Positions 7,072 through 13,169 of a stretch of 13,169 nucleotides of DNA are shown here, in pieces; within the stretch, counting starts at the first letter, position 1, and the number at the start of each line of letters is the position of its first letter. The DNA is from an uncultured Streptococcus sp. (GTDB lineage: Bacteria > Bacillota > Bacilli > Lactobacillales > Streptococcaceae): assembly GCA_900755085.1 (NCBI GenBank), contig CAAEFF010000178.1, forward strand, positions 1 through 13,169. The letters are read 5' to 3'. Both the position numbers and the translations under genes were made by a program. The notes under the pieces are model-generated. The model did not search any database and was not told the origin of the DNA. It worked only from the letters and a program-made list of their open reading frames with translations.

Positions 7072-7419
7072 ATGGCTTTTGAAACAAGTGTTTCATTGAA
7101 AGACTGCAACTATAACTATAGTCTACACCCAAATGTAAAAAAATATACCTTACGTGACAATACATTTGCTGTTACAAAAGTAGGAAATTACGAGTTAAAT
7201 CGTTTGCTCGAAGCCGTTCCAAATAGCGGCGAAGGCTTCCTACTTAAAATCATTTTCAATAAAGATTTAACAGGTTTTAAGATCAATATTACTGACAATT
7301 CTGGACTTCGCCTGGTGAATATCTTTAAAAATCCAGAAAATGACATTATCCAACAAAAATTCTATTTCTTAATGGATAGTCTTGTCGAAAGAGAAATTTT
7401 CAACAAAACAGAGGCCTAA
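7072..7419 (+). CDS. DUF1831 family protein
   Basis: A 115-aa cytoplasmic protein with no signal peptide or membrane segment, which I recognise as the Firmicutes DUF1831 family, commonly found beside a cysteine desulfurase in Lactobacillales. The function is unknown. The sequence is mixed alpha/beta, with a central EGFLLKIIFNKDLTGFKINI strand region (about 54-73) and a C-terminal helix ending in NKTEA. It has a single cysteine (Cys12, in KDCNYNYS), too few for a metal site. The ATG is preceded by AGGAG at 6 nt. Its stop is one base before the next start, indicating coupling. Its conserved place suggests an accessory of the desulfurase, which is inference. Confidence 0.8.
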   Translation: MAFETSVSLKDCNYNYSLHPNVKKYTLRDNTFAVTKVGNYELNRLLEAVPNSGEGFLLKIIFNKDLTGFKINITDNSGLRLVNIFKNPENDIIQQKFYFLMDSLVEREIFNKTEA

Positions 7420-7420
7420 T

Positions 7421-7636
7421 ATGGTAAATCTAACTTATATCGATGCTTACCAAGTAGAACGAACGACTACTTATCCCGACCTTGCAGCCTGTATCCTTGC
7501 TTTTTCAGGCTGTGTAACCTTGCCCGACTCTTACTCAATTGTTTCCATTGAATACAAGGGGGAAAAGCTCCCTTATACAGGGCGAGTCGATGGACTCTAT
7601 GCTTTTTTGAAAAAGGTAGAACAAGCTGAAAACTAA
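7421..7636 (+). CDS. DUF4649 family small protein
   Basis: A 71-aa protein (MVNLTYIDAYQVERTT...) that matches my memory of the streptococcal DUF4649 family. No function is known. The open frame extends upstream inside the DUF1831 gene, but ATG 7421 has GAGG 6 nt before it and lies one base after the DUF1831 stop, so it is the likely start. Two cysteines (LAACILAFSGC) sit near the middle. It is the last gene before a terminator, in the same transcript as prs2 and the desulfurase. Confidence 0.72.
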   Translation: MVNLTYIDAYQVERTTTYPDLAACILAFSGCVTLPDSYSIVSIEYKGEKLPYTGRVDGLYAFLKKVEQAEN

Positions 7637-7680
7637 GCTGATGCTGATGGAACTCTCCCTTCGCCATCAGCTTTTTCTTT
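7635..7680 (+). terminator. Terminator of the CYTH-prs2-desulfurase operon
   Basis: AAGCTGATG (7635-7643), or alternatively GCTGATGG (7643-7650), pairs with CCATCAGCTT (7664-7673). TTTTTCTTT follows at 7672-7680. The duplicated GCTGATG allows two registers of the hairpin. It begins at the DUF4649 stop codon. Confidence 0.85.
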
Positions 7681-7712
7681 AGTCAAAAATATTTTTTAAA
7701 AAACACTCTAGA

Positions 7713-7744
7713 TAGTTGATTTTTTCACAATCTTCCTATACAAT
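7713..7744 (+). promoter_or_regulatory. rex promoter with candidate Rex operator
   Basis: TTGATT (7716-7721), 17 bp, TACAAT (7739-7744). An 18-bp window (7713-7730) ends in a perfect TTCACAA half-site of the Rex operator TTGTGAAnnnnTTCACAA, but its left half matches only 4 of 7 bases. The overlap with the -35 would suit autorepression relieved by NADH. Confidence 0.5.
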
Positions 7745-7766
7745 AAGAGGGAAAGGTTGTGATATT

Positions 7767-8414
7767 GTGAAACATGATAAAAATACTCCAATTCCACGCG
7801 CAACAGCAAAACGCTTATCGCTCTACTACCGCATTTTTAAGCGCTTTAACTCTGAAAAAATAGAGCGCGCCAATTCCAAGCAAATTGCTGATGCAATTGG
7901 GATTGACTCTGCTACTGTTCGCCGAGATTTCTCTTATTTTGGTGAATTAGGAAGACGTGGATTTGGTTATGACGTAAAAAAACTGATGAACTTCTTTGCA
8001 GATCTTTTAAATGATAATGCCATTACCAATGTCGCTATTGTTGGGATCGGAAATATGGGAAGTGCACTTCTCAACTATCGCTTCCATGAACGCAATAAGA
8101 TGAAAATTGTCATGGCGTTTGATCTAGACGATCATGTACTGATTAATACAAAAAGTAAGGACGGAATTCCCATTTACGGTATTTCCTCCATTAAAGAAAA
8201 ACTCAAACAAGAAGGCATTCAAACAGCCATTCTAACCGTTCCAAGCATCAAGGCTCAAGAAGTAGCTAGCCTTTTGGTAGACGCTGGTGTCAAAGGTATT
8301 CTCAGCTTCTCACCAGTACATCTGACTGTCCCTAAAGATGTCGTCGTCCAATATGTCGATCTTACTAGTGAATTGCAAACACTCCTTTATTTCATGCGTA
8401 AAAACGAAGAATAA
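7767..8414 (+). CDS. rex: Redox-sensing transcriptional repressor Rex
   Basis: Dimeric DNA-binding repressor that senses the NADH/NAD+ ratio: NADH releases it from operators of fermentation and NADH-oxidising genes. The N-terminal winged helix (about 11-75) includes PRATAKRLSLYYRIF and the recognition region GIDSATVRRDFSYFGELGRRG; the Rossmann domain starts at VAIVGIGNMGSALL (89-102), and the C-terminal helix LTSELQTLLYFM closes the dimer. Length is 215 aa from GTG 7767, close to the family norm. A longer frame back to a TTG at 7716 lies inside the promoter and is rejected. AAAGG stands 10 nt before the GTG. The neighbours are a sulfur cassette on the left and radC, convergent, on the right. 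The ldh gene, about 5 kb away, is a typical redox-linked gene. Confidence 0.94.
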   Translation: MKHDKNTPIPRATAKRLSLYYRIFKRFNSEKIERANSKQIADAIGIDSATVRRDFSYFGELGRRGFGYDVKKLMNFFADLLNDNAITNVAIVGIGNMGSALLNYRFHERNKMKIVMAFDLDDHVLINTKSKDGIPIYGISSIKEKLKQEGIQTAILTVPSIKAQEVASLLVDAGVKGILSFSPVHLTVPKDVVVQYVDLTSELQTLLYFMRKNEE

Positions 8415-8433
8415 AGACTTATACTTCAACAAG

Positions 8434-8468
8434 AAAAAGGTTGGAACTAGAAGGTTCCAACCTTTTTT
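8434..8468. terminator. Bidirectional terminator between rex and radC
   Basis: A perfect 14-bp inverted repeat, AAAAAGGTTGGAAC (8434-8447) and GTTCCAACCTTTTT (8454-8467), with a 6-nt loop. Its A/T flanks give a T-run on both strands, so it serves convergent rex and radC. The right arm ends at the radC stop codon. Confidence 0.95.
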
Positions 8469-9150
8469 ATACCAAATAATCCGTTTCTTCTCGATAACTA
8501 TAGTAGTTTTCTTCGGATACAATCAAATGATCCAATAGGGTTAAGCCCATTACTTCACAGGCCTCTAAGACTCGATGAGTGACTTCATCATCATTTTTAC
8601 TGGGGAACACAGCACCCGATGGATGATTGTGAGCCAAGATAATGGAGGTTGCCATGTGCTTCAGTGCATAATGCAGGATTTCACGTGGCTCCGCAATACT
8701 TCGATTCACTGTTCCAATAAATATCGTCTGTTGATGAATAATTTCATTTTGGGTATTCAAATAAAGGGCAACTAGGTGCTCCTGCTTTTTATGGCCAATT
8801 TCCTGTTGAATTTTATGGGCCAATTTCTGACTGCTCATGATCTGTTCAGAACTCATTAATTCATCTTTATGAATCCTTCGTCCAAACTCAATAACCGCTT
8901 GAAGTTCAATGGCCTTCACCCGGCCAATTCCAGAGATTTCCTGTAGTTCCTCTAGTGTTAGTTGCCCTAACTCCTTTAAACTGTGAACAGAGCTCAAAAG
9001 AGCTTGTGCAATCTCATATACGCTTTTTTGCTTATTGCCTGTCCGCAAGAGAATGGATAACAATTCTTGGTGACTCAGCTTATCCACTCCTTCAGAAACC
9101 AAGCGTTCCCTAGGAAGCAAAGATGGTTCAATAAATGAAATGTCGTACAT
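8467..9150 (-). CDS. radC: RadC/UPF0758 family JAB-MPN protein
   Basis: The 227-aa protein has an N-terminal helix-hairpin-helix region (EISGIGRVKAIELQ, 71-84) and a C-terminal JAB/MPN domain with the metal motif HNHPSG (174-179) and the following SKNDD (184-188), that is HxHPxG...SxxD. Despite the name, its biochemical role is unproven; a DNA repair function was withdrawn for E. coli. In streptococci radC belongs to the late competence regulon as I recall, and a com-box-like TACGAATT lies 20 nt before the start, consistent with SigX control. The ribosome binding site GAGGAGG is 5 nt from the ATG. There are no membrane segments. The family call is secure. Confidence 0.93.
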   Translation of the reverse strand: MYDISFIEPSLLPRERLVSEGVDKLSHQELLSILLRTGNKQKSVYEIAQALLSSVHSLKELGQLTLEELQEISGIGRVKAIELQAVIEFGRRIHKDELMSSEQIMSSQKLAHKIQQEIGHKKQEHLVALYLNTQNEIIHQQTIFIGTVNRSIAEPREILHYALKHMATSIILAHNHPSGAVFPSKNDDEVTHRVLEACEVMGLTLLDHLIVSEENYYSYREETDYLV

Positions 9151-9169
9151 AATTTCCTCCTCACTTATT

Positions 9170-9177
9170 AATTCGTA
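9170..9177 (-). promoter_or_regulatory. Com-box-like SigX (ComX) promoter element of radC
   Basis: Minus-strand TACGAATT (9177 down to 9170) matches the streptococcal com-box TACGAATA at 7 of 8 bases, and the upstream stretch is T-rich. Its distance to the GAGGAGG (9162-9156) would place initiation just upstream of the ribosome binding site. Confidence 0.6.
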
Positions 9178-9204
9178 ATAAATTGAGAAAATGACGATCT
9201 ATCA

Positions 9205-9483
9205 TTATTTGCAGGCGATTTCTTGCTTCAAATCATCTAACACTAAGACTTCATCTTTATTAAAGCGAATCTGATAACCTGTTTGAACTTCTTCAAGCTC
9301 CTTTAAAAACTGTTGAATTTCACAGCGGATCAAGTACTCTTGACTCTGAGGGATGGCTTCTAAGGCTTGGTAGACTTGCTCTACTTCGTAGATACCTTTC
9401 GTAATTAATCCATTTCGTGGAAAATCATTTACTAAGAGATTATAGAAATGATGCAAGAGATGATAAATGCGCTCTTTCGTCAC
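9205..9483 (-). CDS. Hypothetical 92-aa protein
   Basis: I do not recognise this family. The start is GTG 9483, supported by AAGGAGG 7 nt upstream. The product is soluble-looking, with no signal peptide and no hydrophobic segment. The N-terminal half looks helical and aromatic/histidine-rich (YHLLHHFYNLL, 7-17), the middle has a helical EVEQVYQALEAIPQ, and the tail is acidic (KDEVLVLDDLKQE) ending in a single cysteine (CK). It sits alone on the minus strand between srtA and radC, with its own candidate promoter and a row of TGTAA-type boxes upstream. Its size and composition are typical of conserved streptococcal hypothetical proteins; no function can be offered. Confidence 0.75.
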   Translation of the reverse strand: MTKERIYHLLHHFYNLLVNDFPRNGLITKGIYEVEQVYQALEAIPQSQEYLIRCEIQQFLKELEEVQTGYQIRFNKDEVLVLDDLKQEIACK

Positions 9484-9516
9484 TATTCTACCTCCTTATC
9501 ATACTCTTTCTAATCT

Positions 9517-9522
9517 ATTATA
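9517..9522 (-). promoter_or_regulatory. -10 box for the 92-aa hypothetical gene
   Basis: Perfect minus-strand TATAAT (9522 down to 9517), 34 nt before the GTG start. No -35 at 17-18 bp is recognisable (ATAATA); TTGTCA lies 22 bp away, too far. This suggests an activator-dependent or weak promoter. Confidence 0.5.
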
Positions 9523-9543
9523 TACTGAATTTCCCTTAATATT

Positions 9544-9589
9544 ATGACAAATTCCTTACATTATATTACCAATCTCTTACAATTTTACA
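9544..9589 (-). promoter_or_regulatory. Array of TGTAA-type boxes, VicR/WalR-like
   Basis: On the minus strand the hexamers are TGTAAA (9589-9584), TGTAAG (9581-9576), GGTAAT (9570-9565), TGTAAG (9560-9555) and TGTCAT (9549-9544). Two adjacent pairs have the 5-bp gap of the VicR/WalR site TGTWAH-N5-TGTWAH, but each pair carries mismatches. Start-to-start spacings are 8, 11, 10 and 11 bp. The array lies upstream of the 92-aa hypothetical gene. Confidence 0.4.
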
Positions 9590-9610
9590 GAAATTTCTCC
9601 TAGCTTCCTA

Positions 9611-9648
9611 CATAGAAAAAGCCCCGGCATTTCTGTCTCGGGCTTTAT
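9611..9648. terminator. Terminator downstream of srtA
   Basis: AAAGCCC (9618-9624) pairs with GGGCTTT (9640-9646), with one more C-G pair across a single-base bulge. On the minus strand TTTTTCTATG follows, closing the gyrA-srtA transcript. A T-rich run on the plus strand makes it possibly bidirectional. Confidence 0.85.
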
Positions 9649-9652
9649 TTTC

Positions 9653-10396
9653 TTAAAGTTGCATTTGATTATAAGATTTGCTGAATGAATCCAGGATGTC
9701 TTTTGAAGCCTTGTCATAGTCAACAGAAGTTTCCAAATTTCCTTTTACAATCGTACGGTAAGTCGCTGCAGCATCCTCACAGGTCACCAAGGTGATTTCA
9801 TTGACGCCTTCACGATCTTGAATGACATCTACACGATCTGGAGTCACTGTCTCAACTGACGAGATGACATAAGTATAGATTTTTTCTTTGTCCGTGATGT
9901 AAATCTTCATACCAGCCTTGGCTTTCTCTAATGGTGAGAACAGCATGGCATTTGCTCCAGTCAAGCCAAATACATGGTGACTAGCAAGAGAATAATTTCC
10001 TTGTCCCATGACTTGGTTTTCCTTCATAGTCCCTGCTCCATAGTAGAGGGCTACGTTTTCGAGTCCTTTAAAAATTGGAAGGTTCATGTTCAATTCAGGA
10101 ATCGAAATTCCTCCAATCACAGGAAGTTTCTGGGCTTGCCATTGGGCATTGATGACAGCTTCCGTCGAGAGTGACTGGACATGTTGGAAATCAAAGCTCG
10201 TCTTCACTTCTTTATTCTTGTCAATGGTTTTTTTATCGACCTTGCTAACCTGGTATTGGTTGGTATGCCACACCATAATCATATTACGGATCGGAGCATT
10301 GAAAATCAAGAGAAGTGAGAGAATAATCAAAAGTGTTGCAACGATGTTGATAAGAGTATTGCGTAAACTCTTTTTCTTTTTTCTTTTGCGTGACAT
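9653..10396 (-). CDS. srtA: Class A sortase (housekeeping sortase)
   Basis: Membrane-anchored cysteine transpeptidase that cleaves LPXTG sorting signals and links surface proteins to peptidoglycan. The protein (247 aa) has a strongly basic cytoplasmic start (MSRKRKKKKS), one transmembrane helix (about 14-33), a linker, and a sortase beta-barrel. Catalytic residues are visible: His141 in SHHVFG, Cys206 in LVTCED and Arg214 in TYRTIVKG. The ATG has AAGGGG about 5 nt upstream and lies 13 nt after the gyrA stop, so srtA is probably read through from gyrA, as in other streptococci. No LPXTG substrate gene is in the window, consistent with the general housekeeping sortase. Confidence 0.95.
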   Translation of the reverse strand: MSRKRKKKKSLRNTLINIVATLLIILSLLLIFNAPIRNMIMVWHTNQYQVSKVDKKTIDKNKEVKTSFDFQHVQSLSTEAVINAQWQAQKLPVIGGISIPELNMNLPIFKGLENVALYYGAGTMKENQVMGQGNYSLASHHVFGLTGANAMLFSPLEKAKAGMKIYITDKEKIYTYVISSVETVTPDRVDVIQDREGVNEITLVTCEDAAATYRTIVKGNLETSVDYDKASKDILDSFSKSYNQMQL

Positions 10397-10409
10397 GCTG
10401 TCCCCTTAT

Positions 10410-12866
10410 CTATTCGTTTTCTTCCACTACTTCTTCATCTTTTTCTTCGGGCTGGACTGTTGTAAAGGTCACAATTTTCGCATCCTGATCCAATCTCATG
10501 ACTTTCACACCCTGAGTCGAACGACCAGTTTGAGAGATATTCCCAACACTTGTGCGGATCATGACTCCGGTATCGGTAATGATCATCAGATCTTCATCTC
10601 CTTTAACAGTTAAAAGACCAGCTAACGGACCATTTTTCTCTGTAATATTGGCTGGTTTGATACCTTTACCACCACGACCCCTAGTTGGGTACTCGCCAGC
10701 CGTTGTCCGCTTACCATAGCCTTTTTCAGTGATGATCAATACTTCATCTTGGTCGGTGATGACACTTGCCCCAACAACCTTGTCTCCTTCACGGAGATTC
10801 ACACCACGTACACCTGTGGCAGAACGTCCCATATTCCGGACCACAGCCTCATTAAAGCGGACAGAATATCCATACTTGGTACCGATAATAACGTCAGTAT
10901 TGCCATCTGTAAGGAAGACATTGATCAATTCATCCTCATCACGTAGATTCAGGGCTTTGAGACCGTTCTGACGAATATTTGAAAATTCTGCTACGTTGGT
11001 TCGCTTGACCAAACCTTGTCGCGTCGTAAAGAAGAGGTATGCTTCGTCACTGCGATCTTGCTCCACATTGATAATGGTTTGAATCGATTCACCTTCGTCC
11101 AATTTTAAGAGATTGACAATCGGTAAGCCTTTGGCTGTACGTCCATATTCTGGAATTTCATAGCCTTTCAGACGATAGACACGACCCTTGTTAGTAAAGA
11201 AGAGCAAATGATCATGAGTGCTCGTAGATACCAGTTCACGGACAAAATCATCATCTTTCACACCAGTACCTTGAACCCCACGTCCCCCACGTTTTTGAGC
11301 AGTAAATTCCGCTTGGTCCAAACGTTTGATGTAGCCTTTGTTAGAAAGGGTAATCAAGACATCTGTTTCTTCGATCAAGTCCTCATCCTCAAGAGAAAGG
11401 ACTTCACCGATCATCAACTCAGTTCGGCGAGCATCGCCAAACTTGCGTTTAACTTCTTCCAATTCTTCTTTAATGATGGTCGCCACACGTTCTGGTTTAG
11501 CCAAAATATCAGCCAAATCAGCAATCAAGGCAACCAAATCATCGTATTCACTTTGGATCTTGTCTCGTTCTAAACCGGTCAAACGACGAAGACGCATATC
11601 CAAAATAGCTTGGCTTTGGCGTTCAGAGAGCTTGAATTTAGCCATCAATTCAGCTTGAGCTTCTGCATCTGTCTGGCTATTACGGATGATTTTAATCACT
11701 TCATCGATGTGATCAAGAGCGATTAAGAGACCTTCCAAGATATGGGCACGAGCTTCAGCTTTTTCTTTATCAAAGATGGTCCGGCGAGTCACCACTTCTT
11801 TCTGGTGCTCGATATAAGCACCTAAAATTTGACGAAGTGAAAGAATCTTTGGAACACCATTTTGAATCGCCAACATATTAAATCCAAAATTGGTTTGCAT
11901 TTGCGTCATCTTAAAGAGGTTGTTCAAAATAACGTTAGCCGAAGCATCCCGGCGAACCTCGATGACAAATCGAACACCTTCACGGTTTGACTCATCACGT
12001 ACAGCTGTAATTCCTTCGATCCGTTTTTCTTGCACCAAGCGAACGATATGCTCGTGAACCTTGGTTTTATTGACCATATAAGGGAACTCAGTGACAACAA
12101 TCCGTTCCCGGCCACTCTTGGTCACTTCAATCTCTGTACGAGAGCGAAGGACGATCGACCCTTTTCCTGTTTCATAGGCTTTGTGGATCCCTGATTTCCC
12201 CATAACGAGAGCACCTGTCGGAAAATCTGGACCTGGAAGAACTTCCATCAGTTCACGGGTCGTTACCTCAGGATTATCCATCATCAGCTTAACTGCGTCA
12301 ATAGTTTCTCCCAAATTGTGAGGAGGAATATTTGTGGCCATCCCAACGGCAATCCCTGTAGCACCATTAACCAGAAGGTTAGGGAAACGTGCAGGTAAGA
12401 CCAAAGGTTCGCGCTCGCTGGCATCATAGTTATCAGCAAAATCAACTGTATTTTTGTTGATATCCCGCAACATTTCAAGAGCGATCTTACTCATACGAGC
12501 TTCGGTATACCGTTGTGCCGCGGCACCATCACCGTCCATAGAACCAAAGTTTCCATGACCATCCACTAACATGTAGCGATAACTCCACCATTGCGCCATC
12601 CGAACCATGGCTTCATAGATAGAGGAATCCCCGTGTGGGTGGTATTTACCCATAACATCCCCTGTGATACGGGCTGACTTCTTATGTGGTTTATCTGGTG
12701 TAACACCTAATTCATTCATTCCATACAAAATACGACGGTGAACAGGTTTCAAACCATCACGAACATCAGGGAGGGCACGAGCAACGATAACACTCATGGC
12801 ATAATCGATAAAACTCGTCTTCATTTCTGATGTTAAATTCACATCAATTAGATTCTTATCCTGCAT
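10410..12866 (-). CDS. gyrA: DNA gyrase subunit A
   Basis: The A subunit of DNA gyrase cuts and rejoins DNA during ATP-driven negative supercoiling, as an A2B2 complex with GyrB (encoded elsewhere). At 818 aa it is full length. The active-site Tyr120 lies in AAQRYTEAR. The quinolone-resistance region HPHGDSSIYEAM (77-87) has Ser81 and Glu85, the residues of susceptible streptococci. The C-terminal DNA-wrapping beta-pinwheel begins near 500 and contains the GyrA box QKRGGRG (524-530) that distinguishes gyrase from topoisomerase IV ParC; the tail is acidic (EEKDEEVVEENE). The start ATG at 12866 follows AGAGAGG. It is the first gene of a gyrA-srtA unit and is divergent from ldh. Confidence 0.98.
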   Translation of the reverse strand: MQDKNLIDVNLTSEMKTSFIDYAMSVIVARALPDVRDGLKPVHRRILYGMNELGVTPDKPHKKSARITGDVMGKYHPHGDSSIYEAMVRMAQWWSYRYMLVDGHGNFGSMDGDGAAAQRYTEARMSKIALEMLRDINKNTVDFADNYDASEREPLVLPARFPNLLVNGATGIAVGMATNIPPHNLGETIDAVKLMMDNPEVTTRELMEVLPGPDFPTGALVMGKSGIHKAYETGKGSIVLRSRTEIEVTKSGRERIVVTEFPYMVNKTKVHEHIVRLVQEKRIEGITAVRDESNREGVRFVIEVRRDASANVILNNLFKMTQMQTNFGFNMLAIQNGVPKILSLRQILGAYIEHQKEVVTRRTIFDKEKAEARAHILEGLLIALDHIDEVIKIIRNSQTDAEAQAELMAKFKLSERQSQAILDMRLRRLTGLERDKIQSEYDDLVALIADLADILAKPERVATIIKEELEEVKRKFGDARRTELMIGEVLSLEDEDLIEETDVLITLSNKGYIKRLDQAEFTAQKRGGRGVQGTGVKDDDFVRELVSTSTHDHLLFFTNKGRVYRLKGYEIPEYGRTAKGLPIVNLLKLDEGESIQTIINVEQDRSDEAYLFFTTRQGLVKRTNVAEFSNIRQNGLKALNLRDEDELINVFLTDGNTDVIIGTKYGYSVRFNEAVVRNMGRSATGVRGVNLREGDKVVGASVITDQDEVLIITEKGYGKRTTAGEYPTRGRGGKGIKPANITEKNGPLAGLLTVKGDEDLMIITDTGVMIRTSVGNISQTGRSTQGVKVMRLDQDAKIVTFTTVQPEEKDEEVVEENE

Positions 12867-12902
12867 TCAAAAAATGCCTCTCTTTACTTAATTCACCCCT
12901 CT

Positions 12903-12911
12903 ATTATATCA
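12903..12911 (-). promoter_or_regulatory. gyrA promoter, extended -10
   Basis: Minus-strand TGATATAAT (12911 down to 12903) is a perfect extended -10. Initiation near 12896 gives a leader of about 30 nt. The -35 is poor, as expected for this class. Confidence 0.65.
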
Positions 12912-12943
12912 CATTTTACGCTATTTTACTCTCTGTGAGCACA

Positions 12944-12963
12944 AATGTAAAAACGTTTACATC
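12944..12963. promoter_or_regulatory. cre-like palindrome in the gyrA-ldh intergenic region
   Basis: A perfect palindrome, ATGTAAA-AACG-TTTACAT, lies in this interval. The inner TAAAAACGTTTACA matches the catabolite-response consensus TGWAANCGNTNWCA at 13 of 14 bases. It sits about 25 bp upstream of the ldh -35, a position from which CcpA could act as an activator. Confidence 0.45.
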
Positions 12964-12984
12964 TTAGGTTCTATACTATTTTGA

Positions 12985-13013
12985 GTGACAAAGACATTTA
13001 AAAGTGGTAAAAT
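12985..13013 (+). promoter_or_regulatory. ldh promoter
   Basis: GTGACA (12985-12990), 17 bp, TGG-TAAAAT (13005-13013): five of six -35 bases and an extended -10. Initiation near 13020 leaves a leader of about 45 nt that holds a small GAGAT-g-ATCTC palindrome (13026-13036) and AAGGAGA. Confidence 0.75.
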
Positions 13014-13064
13014 GAAAACGAATGAGAGATGATCTCAAAAAAAATGAAGGAGATGTTTAGACTC

Positions 13065-13169
13065 ATGACTGCAACTAAACAACACAAAAAAGTTATCCTC
13101 GTTGGTGACGGTGCCGTAGGTTCATCTTACGCTTTCGCTCTTGTAAACCAAGGTATCGCTCAAGAACTT
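13065..13169 (+). CDS. ldh: L-lactate dehydrogenase (5' end, runs off the right edge)
   Basis: Only the first 35 codons are present. They begin MTATKQHKKVILVGDGAVGS and continue SYAFALVNQGIAQEL. The GDGAVGSS glycine-rich loop is the NAD-binding turn of the Rossmann fold of L-lactate/malate dehydrogenases, and the sequence matches streptococcal L-LDH from memory. The enzyme reduces pyruvate to L-lactate and regenerates NAD+ in homolactic fermentation. The start ATG follows AAGGAGA at 11 nt. Codons are those of a highly expressed gene (GTT, GGT, GCT, CAA preferred). Divergent from gyrA. Confidence 0.93.
   Translation, partial: MTATKQHKKVILVGDGAVGSSYAFALVNQGIAQEL

Noticed and set aside
7716..7766. 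A 17-codon N-terminal extension of Rex from a TTG
   Set aside because: It would start inside the -35 element, lacks a ribosome binding site and is absent from typical Rex proteins.
10086..10613. A 175-codon plus-strand open frame across the gyrA-srtA junction
   Set aside because: It is antisense to two well-identified genes, has no ribosome binding site that I can see, and its product is low-complexity and phenylalanine-rich. It is a shadow frame.
11208..11573. A 121-codon plus-strand open frame antisense to gyrA
   Set aside because: Fully inside gyrA in the opposite strand, with no start signal and no recognisable protein.
12912..12931. Two ATTTTAC words about 10 bp apart in the gyrA upstream region
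   Set aside because: Too short and AT-rich to call a regulatory repeat; possibly remnants of alternative -10 elements.

Overview
This window looks like core chromosome of a viridans-group Streptococcus. The evidence is low-to-moderate GC, AGGAGG-type ribosome binding sites, protein sequences that closely resemble the streptococcal versions of Pta, NadK, RelQ, Rex, RadC, SrtA and GyrA, the gyrA-srtA arrangement, and a divergent L-lactate dehydrogenase gene. The species cannot be fixed from sequence reading alone. I see no rRNA, tRNA, CRISPR array, insertion sequence or phage gene.

Layout from left to right. (1) The 5' part of mutY, on the minus strand, running off the left edge. (2) A gene-free stretch of about 425 bp (474-898) holding a terminator, a likely mutY promoter and a dense set of palindromes that looks like an intergenic repeat element. 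(3) A minus-strand operon relQ - nadK - rluD-like - pta with overlapping or closely spaced genes. (4) A short divergent promoter region from which a plus-strand operon starts: CYTH triphosphatase-like protein - second PRPP synthetase paralogue - cysteine desulfurase - DUF1831 - DUF4649, ending in a terminator at 7635-7680. (5) rex, the NADH/NAD+ sensing repressor, on the plus strand, convergent with radC and separated from it by a strong bidirectional terminator. (6) A small protein of unknown function (92 aa, minus). (7) gyrA followed by srtA on the minus strand. (8) The start of ldh on the plus strand, divergent from gyrA.

The left-centre joins nucleotide and alarmone metabolism: RelQ makes (p)ppGpp, NadK makes NADP, the CYTH protein may act on polyphosphate-type substrates, and Pta links acetyl-CoA to acetyl phosphate. 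Rex and Ldh, further right, belong to NADH-responsive fermentation control.

Most of the window is ordinary housekeeping DNA. The points most worth a second look are: the Prs paralogue, whose catalytic flexible loop and PRPP loop differ from active enzymes; a helically phased array of TGTAA-like boxes upstream of the unknown 92-aa gene; a com-box-like sequence in front of radC; the palindrome-rich mutY-pta intergenic region; a promoter that would give mutY a leaderless mRNA; and an orphan desulfurase-DUF1831-DUF4649 cassette.
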